Positions 5,901-10,339 of a DNA stretch of 10,339 bases are shown piece by piece. The stretch spans positions 1-10,339 of the forward strand of contig RFHX01000024.1 in assembly GCA_003695725.1 (NCBI GenBank), read 5' to 3'. Source of the stretch: J061 sp003695725 [NCBI: Candidatus Schekmanbacteria bacterium] (GTDB lineage: Bacteria; Schekmanbacteria; GWA2-38-11). The notes under the pieces were generated by a model that saw only the letters and a list, made by a program, of their open reading frames with translations, searched no databases and had not been told where the DNA came from. The first letter of the stretch is position 1, and each line of letters opens with the position of its first letter. Both the position numbers and the translations under genes were made by a program.

Positions 5901-6605
5901 TTTGAGAATGCTTTTGATTTTGCCTTCTTCAAACAGCTCTTTTGGCACCAAACCGCGCTCGCGCATAAACCAAATAAAAATCATCCGTGTGATAAGCCGG
6001 ATGACGGCAATATTCCTACCGTTCTCTTCCTCCTTCTCATCTTTTGGGAAGCGGCAGTTTTCAACCGCCCAGAAATACCAGTTGGCGATTTTTTCATAAA
6101 ACTCTTTGGTGACTTTTTCAACGGAAAATGCTTCTTTTATTTTAGCAAGCGAGGAAAAATCGCCGACGCCAATTCGTTGAAGGAAAGTTTTGTTGGTAAG
6201 TTCTGGGCTTACAAAATAGGTAAAGCGGCGGAAACTGCTCCAATTGCGGCGGCGGCCCAAGTAATTGGCATAAATTAAGCTAAAGCGAAAGTTTCTTTTA
6301 TTGTCGTAAAAAATAAAAATGCCGGCGTCAGCTTGAGATTCTCTAAGAATCTTTTTGCCAAGTTCATATTGAGCTTTCTTGCCGGAGCGCTCAGAAAGAG
6401 GTTGCTTTACCTGAAATGAACAAATAATAAGACGCCCATCGTCAAAAGTAATTTCGCCAAGCTTTTTACCGTCCCCAAAATCATTATTATCGTACGGCAG
6501 AGTTTCGCTTTGAGGACGGAATTTGTCGCATTTAGTGCGAAAAAAGTGTGTAAACTTTTCTACCTGAAAATTGCCTATGATGTCTTGCAAAATTTGTCGG
6601 CTCAT
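2994..6605 (-). CDS. Fused nuclease / N6-adenine methyltransferase / target-recognition protein (Eco57I, type IIG-like), 1203 aa
   Basis: Residues about 40-110 look like a PD-(D/E)XK domain with D55/D56 (FDDGRLI) and Q65-V-K67 (SFQVKQ), the Q replacing the usual E as in Mrr-type enzymes. A helical connector covers about 150-415. The methyltransferase core starts at GSYYTPREIVDYMV (420-433). Motif I is DPAVGSGAF (487-495, S-adenosylmethionine binding), an acidic motif is YGVDIQQIAVEIAKLRF (564-580), and motif IV is NPPY (774-777), the mark of amino-methylation of adenine. A highly charged, coiled-coil-like insert fills about 630-745. The C-terminal 915-1150 has target-recognition features (FYGIKTGLNEAF, ILRGRDIKRYY, LPLPS at the end). 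All major motifs are intact, so methylation is expected to work. Its ATG lies in an ATGA overlap with the helicase stop, indicating coupled expression. The architecture resembles type IIG/ISP enzymes and also BREX PglX and DISARM DrmMI proteins, but their other partners are absent. The sequence recognised cannot be read from here. Confidence 0.93.
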   Translation of the reverse strand: MSRQILQDIIGNFQVEKFTHFFRTKCDKFRPQSETLPYDNNDFGDGKKLGEITFDDGRLIICSFQVKQPLSERSGKKAQYELGKKILRESQADAGIFIFYDNKRNFRFSLIYANYLGRRRNWSSFRRFTYFVSPELTNKTFLQRIGVGDFSSLAKIKEAFSVEKVTKEFYEKIANWYFWAVENCRFPKDEKEEENGRNIAVIRLITRMIFIWFMRERGLVPKELFEEGKIKSILKDTNPENSSYYKAILQNLFFATLSTRKEERKFRDERRFYKGYNPDFGNQYVFRYHDLFKYPNKIKEYFGDIPFLNGGLFECLDDKYNRIYIDGFTETKKHQPYVPNFLFFNSERDFDLNKVYGTKNKRYKVQGLLNILSSYNFTIDENSPDDADIALDPKLLGRVFENLLASFNPETSTTARKATGSYYTPREIVDYMVIDSLKEYFKTHLPEIKDLDKKLETLFSTGSDENPFSKSESKKLVELIENVRIVDPAVGSGAFPMGALNKMVFILGKIDPQNELWKEAQLKAAEAIPDPQVRRNTKEQIEELFQGKNADYGRKLYLIQKCIYGVDIQQIAVEIAKLRFFISLLVDEKIDKNKNNWGIEPLPNLDFKIMQGNSLISEFLGIDFDNGQAKREQAGRRMLLVEKEDRLIKEFEQKKIDYQNESDKDNKARLKKEVEDLMIRIFETKIKKQKSDYFRRMEEIERKCAVFPNRKTREEAIKKEKQKLAQTTGFDLERIEEQLREVTSKNKAKPFFPWKLYFAEVFAEKGGFDIVIANPPYIQLQKAVNDKQHYADLYKDAGYETFDRRGDIYCLFYELGIKLLRPNGILTYISSNKWMRAGYGDKLRRFFTKYNPLILIDLGPNVFESATVDTNILILQKAENQHNLCAVTYNNKSIPLSEAVKNCHIIKNLSSQAWFIGSEAERKLKEKIERIGKPLKEWYVKIFYGIKTGLNEAFIITTQKRDEILANCKDEEERRRTEAIIKPILRGRDIKRYYYEWAGLWVIIIPAGWTDGNRNGKDPEKFIYSSFPSLMNYLRLFENEAKKRDDQGDYWWELRHCAYYSEFEKEKVVWAETDQSLNTVIVSPGIYLQKTCFMIISNQPKILNGFLNSKLSQWYIRNLSSNLGQRGMSLTKESVEKLPLPSITFTNKTIVQQIESLVDKIIAAKKQNKNADTSEYEHQIDQLVYKLYSLTPEEIAIVEGENK
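6602..6605 (-). promoter_or_regulatory. ATGA stop/start overlap between helicase and methyltransferase
   Basis: The TGA ending the helicase shares two bases with the ATG of the methyltransferase. This is a classic translational coupling junction and suggests that the two proteins are made in a fixed ratio. Confidence 0.85.
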
Positions 6606-9600
6606 AGTTTTCGGTTCTCAATAGCTACGATGATTTCCTTGGCTAGTTCTTTTTGTCTTGCCTTTTCCCGTTCCAGGTAATCCTCGCCGAGCTCGTCTTT
6701 AAGCGCTTCTATTTCTTTCAGGGATTTTTTGAGCTTTTCTTTGCTGCTTGACTCAAGATTGGCAATCCGACGCAAAGTGTAGTCGGGAAGCGTTCCATAG
6801 TCGGTAATATCCTCCAACAATGTCCTAAGGAAATCTTTTACCTTAATTATCTCTTCTTCGTGCCTGTGATAAATAAATGCTCTTAGGTTATTTATTGCCT
6901 GTTGCTCTAAGCTCTGCTCACTAGGCGGTCCAATACGATAATCCCGGAAATTTTTGATTTGTTCATAAACGCCCCAGAACTGCCCACTTAATTCAAGGGG
7001 CTTCTCCTGAGGCTTGCAGGATATTTTTTCAAATACCTCTTCAAAAGTAGGTTGGTAGAAATTGTACCTATTATTTTCAGCATACTTTGCTCCTTGAATG
7101 TAAAGCCGTCCTTTTTTCAAAAAAACCAGGAGCTCATTTTCTTTAGCTTTTTTGGCTACTTTGACGCGAGGAGGAAACTTATCCACCTGAGATATTAAGT
7201 CCGGATGGCTTTTCTTAATTTTCTCAAACTCTTTTAATGCTTTAGTATAAAAACTTACTTCTTCTAGTTTGTCGGGGTTTTGCTGAATTCGGTTATAGAG
7301 TTTTGCTGGAGTCGGTTCTTCATCGGGATCAAAAATCTTTGCGTCTTCACCCAAAGTATTGTGAATCAGGAACATCTTGTTGCTGGCGATTTCCCGCGAT
7401 TGTACTAATTCAGCTCCGAGTTCGGTCGGGAAGAAATTTATAATATAAAGCTCGTCGAAAATCTTTTTACTGATTCTGTTTATACGGCCGACACGCTGGA
7501 TAACCCGCACTGGGTTCCAAGGGATATCGTAATTGATAACCATTCCAGCACGGTTCAGGTTAAAGCCCTCGGAAATTTTGTCTGTAGAAAGCAGAATAGA
7601 GTGTTGATTCTCTTGTTCTGGAAAAGAGGCGTCAAAATTCTTGTTGAGTGCTGATAGTTTCTGTGCGGTTAGGTCTCCGGCAATAGTCAGTAATTTGTTG
7701 CCAAAAACCTTTTTCAGTCGTGGCTCAAGATATTTTACGGTATCAAGATATTCTGAAAAGATAACAATCTTGCGACTCGGATCTTTCTTGAGCTGAAATT
7801 TGAGGTTTTGAATTAAGCACTTCGTTTTAGGGTCATTTTTCACCAAATCAAAATCGTGAAGGGATTTTAAAATTTCTTTGAATAGGTTTAAATCGGATTG
7901 GATATCGGCCAAAAACTTTTCTCTGTATTCAAAATCGGAGAGCTTGTAAATTTTATGATTCTTCGGATATTGGCCGGCGTTAATCTTTTCAGTGTAATCT
8001 TTCAAGTATTGCTCGATTTCTTCTGGATCTTTGTCGTATATTCTCTCAAGCAAGCTGCGATCTAAAATATAGCGTCCCGTCTTTTCAATAAATTTCAGGA
8101 CCGATTCGGTAATGTGCTTAAAGTTTTTTAAGCTCTGCTCAAAAGAGCCGAATGAGCTTTCGAACCGCTTCACGAGCAAGCGGCGCATAAAATCGTACAA
8201 GTTGCGCTGTTGGATAAACTCAAAGTTCTCCTTTTCATTCAGTTTCTCGCCAGCGATTTTTTCTCTTGAAGTTTCGTACTCAAACGGTCTGTAAATTGCT
8301 CCCTTAAATTTTCCACCCTCATCCGGATCACCAAAATAGGTATTAATTACTTGATCATAAAGCTCCGACTGTTCTTTTGTCAGCTCAAAAAACCATTCTT
8401 TAGGATCGGCGACTTTTGAAAGATTTTGTACTTCTTTCTTGTAATAAGGGCTCTCCTCTAAATCTAAACGGTTACGGCGTATGGTTACTGGCTCTATAAC
8501 GTCACGGATTTGCTTTGCAAGATACCTGGAGCGCTGCTTAACTTTTTTCAAAGCAGCAGGAGCGTTAAACTTTTCTCCAAAGAAAGCTTCATAGGAATCG
8601 TACGCCTTCTTGCGCTTCTGCTCGTTTGTAGAGTTCCAATGTTTTTTGATATATCCAAGTTTGTCAAATGCGCCCTTGAAAGATTTAAATCTAGCAACCA
8701 AACTGTTCTCTAATGTGATAGGCGATTTTTTGGGGATAATAAATAGTTTCAGCAAGGACAGGATATCTCCCGGCCGATTATTAAATGGTGTTGCTGTGAG
8801 AAGAATAACTTGCTTGCCGCGACAAATATTTTTCAGATACTCATAATTTTTTGTGTCTTGATTTCTAAACCTGTGTGCCTCGTCAACAATAACAACCTCG
8901 ATATCTTTCGCTGTGGATTTCTGCAATTTCTCTAAGTCGCCCAAAGACCAAACTTCCCAATCGTGAAGCCCAAATTGTTCTTTGTACATATTCCAACCGG
9001 AGTTCTTTTTTCTTGGATCGCCCCTAAGGCCTGGTGGGCAGATTATTACTCCGCGTTTTCTTAATTCTTTAGCCACAGAGCAAGCAATAATGGTCTTACC
9101 TAAACCGACGACATCTGCCAGAATAACTCCGTTATTCTTTTCGATGATTGCTAACGCTTGACGGATTGCGTCCAGTTGGTATTTATAAAGAGTGTAGCCG
9201 TTTTTCTCTAGTGTCTTTATGAGTGATTGGCCGATTTCTTTTTTCTTGAATGAATCAAGATAAATTTTCAAAGTTAGAACAAACGCTTCAAATGGAATGA
9301 TTTTCTTTACCAAAGTTTCTTTCTCGACAATCTCAATCAATCTTTTCTTCCGCGCATCATTCTCGGTAATTTTAACTGCCTCATCCCAGAGGGAATCGAA
9401 ATATTTTTCGGCATTTTCAAAGCCATAGTCACTAATCTCAACATTGAATTCCTCTTGCGTTGTAAGACCAGAACTTGTGAGATTACTGCTTCCGGTTATG
9501 AAAAGCGTGTTGCGGACCTGCCCGCTTTGTAATTTAAAGATGTATAATTTTGCGTGATTTGGCTTGAATGTCTTTCGGATGATAAGTCGACCATCTTTGA

Positions 9601-9958
9601 TGAGCTTAAGGAAAAATTTAACCTGCTCATAAAATTCTTGAGTATCAGATTTCTCTGTATTTATGGACTTTTTTAATGAACTGAAAAATCGCTGACTGAT
9701 TTCTTCGTTAGATAAATTGCCGCTCTGATCATCGCTATCGGCGTATTCAATCAGTTGGTAATTGTGCCTATCAACATTAAGTCCTACTAATACTTTCAAA
9801 ACAACTTTTGGATTTTGTTTGAGTTCAGAATAGAGCTCCCTTATCCCGGAGAAGTGAAAGAAGCCAACGAGAAACTTAAGTTCTTCACTCTTATTGATGA
9901 GCTCGACAAGCCGCTTCTTTAGATTTTCCGCGTCGCTGTTTGTAATAAAATTTTTCAT
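6602..9958 (-). CDS. PLD-like domain fused to an SNF2-family helicase/translocase, 1118 aa
   Basis: Residues about 1-200 form a phospholipase D-like (HKD nuclease) domain, with H135-A-K137 (NHAKLYIF) and GSSN (156-159). The Asp normally found a few residues after HxK is not evident (K142 stands there), so activity is uncertain. A superfamily 2 ATPase follows. Walker A is DVVGLGKT (282-289), Walker B is VDEAH (358-362), motif III is TATPF (388-392), the second RecA lobe starts near VIFSEYLDT (732-740), motif V is STDKISEGFNL (791-801) and motif VI is QRVGRINRI (821-829). A large helical insert (about 430-700) separates the lobes, as in SNF2/Rad54-type proteins. The end (1030-1118) is charged and helical. 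It should bind DNA and translocate or remodel it with ATP. It opens the operon behind a near-consensus promoter; the start ATG at 9956-9958 has no good ribosome site. PLD-SNF2 fusions are known in bacteria and are often found beside methyltransferases. Confidence 0.93.
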   Translation of the reverse strand: MKNFITNSDAENLKKRLVELINKSEELKFLVGFFHFSGIRELYSELKQNPKVVLKVLVGLNVDRHNYQLIEYADSDDQSGNLSNEEISQRFFSSLKKSINTEKSDTQEFYEQVKFFLKLIKDGRLIIRKTFKPNHAKLYIFKLQSGQVRNTLFITGSSNLTSSGLTTQEEFNVEISDYGFENAEKYFDSLWDEAVKITENDARKKRLIEIVEKETLVKKIIPFEAFVLTLKIYLDSFKKKEIGQSLIKTLEKNGYTLYKYQLDAIRQALAIIEKNNGVILADVVGLGKTIIACSVAKELRKRGVIICPPGLRGDPRKKNSGWNMYKEQFGLHDWEVWSLGDLEKLQKSTAKDIEVVIVDEAHRFRNQDTKNYEYLKNICRGKQVILLTATPFNNRPGDILSLLKLFIIPKKSPITLENSLVARFKSFKGAFDKLGYIKKHWNSTNEQKRKKAYDSYEAFFGEKFNAPAALKKVKQRSRYLAKQIRDVIEPVTIRRNRLDLEESPYYKKEVQNLSKVADPKEWFFELTKEQSELYDQVINTYFGDPDEGGKFKGAIYRPFEYETSREKIAGEKLNEKENFEFIQQRNLYDFMRRLLVKRFESSFGSFEQSLKNFKHITESVLKFIEKTGRYILDRSLLERIYDKDPEEIEQYLKDYTEKINAGQYPKNHKIYKLSDFEYREKFLADIQSDLNLFKEILKSLHDFDLVKNDPKTKCLIQNLKFQLKKDPSRKIVIFSEYLDTVKYLEPRLKKVFGNKLLTIAGDLTAQKLSALNKNFDASFPEQENQHSILLSTDKISEGFNLNRAGMVINYDIPWNPVRVIQRVGRINRISKKIFDELYIINFFPTELGAELVQSREIASNKMFLIHNTLGEDAKIFDPDEEPTPAKLYNRIQQNPDKLEEVSFYTKALKEFEKIKKSHPDLISQVDKFPPRVKVAKKAKENELLVFLKKGRLYIQGAKYAENNRYNFYQPTFEEVFEKISCKPQEKPLELSGQFWGVYEQIKNFRDYRIGPPSEQSLEQQAINNLRAFIYHRHEEEIIKVKDFLRTLLEDITDYGTLPDYTLRRIANLESSSKEKLKKSLKEIEALKDELGEDYLEREKARQKELAKEIIVAIENRKL

Positions 9959-10039
9959 GCTTCTAGCCTGATTAGGTCATCAGAAGGGGTACCAACTTTG
10001 CTTTTAGCATTTTGTTACATCTATTGCTGCTATATTCAG

Positions 10040-10068
10040 AGTATATGCTTTTGTTTATATCTTTTCAA
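10040..10068 (-). promoter_or_regulatory. Near-consensus promoter of the restriction operon
   Basis: TTGAAA (10063-10068, 5/6) and TATACT (10040-10045, 5/6) are separated by exactly 17 bases on the minus strand. The predicted leader to the helicase ATG is about 75 bases. It contains a small CTGAT/ATCAG hairpin near 9966-9981 and no obvious ribosome binding site. Confidence 0.6.
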
Positions 10069-10072
10069 AAGC
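10047..10072. promoter_or_regulatory. Inverted repeat over the -35 region of the operon promoter, candidate operator
   Basis: GCTTTTG (10047-10053) and CAAAAGC (10066-10072) form a perfect 7-bp dyad with a 12-base spacer, covering the spacer and -35 box of the operon promoter. The word TTTCAAAAG at the dyad recurs at 10223-10231. No regulator gene of the usual small C-protein type is in the window, so the binder is unknown. Confidence 0.35.
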
Positions 10073-10114
10073 TCGTACGCAGAGGGGAAATTGGTTCGGT
10101 TTGGAGGAGGATTT

Positions 10115-10198
10115 TTGCCAACTGCCGGTCTGAAGCTGCCATGGGACAGCTTCAAAATTCCAGAGATGAGTATCGAGATCTACAAGTATACGACGTAG
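10115..10198 (+). CDS. Possible 27-codon small ORF with a good ribosome site
   Basis: GGAGGAGG (10103-10110) precedes a TTG at 10115, which opens 27 codons ending in TAG. The peptide (PTAGLKLPWDSFKIPEMS, then IEIYKYTT) is unrecognised and the start codon is weak. It could equally be chance in a non-coding spacer. It is listed only because the ribosome site is strong and well spaced. Confidence 0.15.
   Translation: MPTAGLKLPWDSFKIPEMSIEIYKYTT
10132..10153. repeat. Inverted repeat between tRNA and operon promoter
   Basis: GAAGCTG (10132-10138) and CAGCTTC (10147-10153) form a perfect 7-bp dyad with an 8-base centre that includes CCATGG. No T-run follows closely on either strand, so a terminator for the tRNA transcript is doubtful. 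It may be a protein-binding site. Confidence 0.3.
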
Positions 10199-10238
10199 AG
10201 GCAGTTATTTTCTGCCAAAAGCTTTCAAAAGTTGCATC

Positions 10239-10313
10239 TGGTCGGGCCAGCGGGAGTCGAACCCGCCATCACACCCACCCCAAGGGTGTATGTTGCCGCT
10301 ACACCATGGCCCG
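10239..10313 (-). tRNA. tRNA-Pro (anticodon GGG), CCA encoded
   Basis: The minus strand folds into a full cloverleaf. The acceptor CGGGCCA/TGGCCCG has 7 perfect pairs, then discriminator A and encoded CCA. The D arm is GTGT/ACAT with a 7-base loop holding GG. The anticodon stem is CACCC/GGGTG with loop TTGGGGT, and the T arm is GCGGG-TTCGACT-CCCGC. The anticodon GGG at 10279-10281, with G37 after it, reads proline CCC and CCT codons. It lies about 280 bp upstream of the restriction operon in the same orientation. tRNA genes are frequent insertion points for accessory islands, but I found no second copy of its 3' end in the window. Confidence 0.95.
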
Positions 10314-10339
10314 GCACTTCCAGCTTACCGAAAATACCC

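Noticed and set aside
1716-9958. Assignment to BREX or DISARM
   Set aside because: The methyltransferase resembles PglX and DrmMI, but no PglZ, BrxC, DrmA or DrmB-type gene is present in the window.
9998-10198. Full 66-codon plus-strand frame upstream of the operon
   Set aside because: Its first half overlaps the operon promoter and is unlike a normal protein; only the last 27 codons have a plausible start, kept at low confidence.

Overview
The window is bacterial DNA using the standard code: genes end in TGA, TAG and TAA, and there is a clean bacterial tRNA with an encoded CCA. The lineage cannot be fixed from the sequence. Compact spacing, weak or absent Shine-Dalgarno sites on most genes and small orphan proteins would fit an uncultivated or candidate-phylum bacterium, but that is a low-confidence inference. 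All convincing genes lie on the minus strand, so transcription runs from right to left.

Right to left: a tRNA-Pro(GGG) (10239-10313); about 280 bp of non-coding DNA with several inverted repeats and a good promoter (10040-10068); then a tight defence-type operon. The operon holds a 1118-residue PLD-like/SNF2 helicase (6602-9958) and a 1203-residue fused nuclease, adenine methyltransferase and target-recognition protein of the Eco57I/type IIG kind (2994-6605), joined by an ATGA stop/start overlap. A small 181-residue PD-(D/E)XK protein follows 12 bp later (2436-2981), and then an unrecognised single-pass membrane protein (1716-2339).

Next comes a 430-bp gap (1287-1715) with a cluster of GC-rich hairpins, several with GNA triloops, resembling a REP-type extragenic repeat. 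Beyond it is a separately promoted 208-residue HARE-HTH protein with its own PD-(D/E)XK signature (660-1286), a 91% purine tract, and a small GC-rich orphan gene (28-273) with an excellent ribosome binding site and a palindrome around its -35 box.

The likely joint role of 1716-9958 is ATP-dependent restriction-modification. The methyltransferase/TRD protein would recognise and mark a sequence, the SNF2 motor would remodel or translocate unmodified DNA, and up to three nuclease-like modules could cut it. The HARE-HTH nuclease-like gene is a plausible accessory, since that domain is linked to modified-DNA systems. The architecture is reminiscent of type ISP enzymes split over two genes, or of a stripped DISARM class 1 pair, but it lacks their other hallmark genes.
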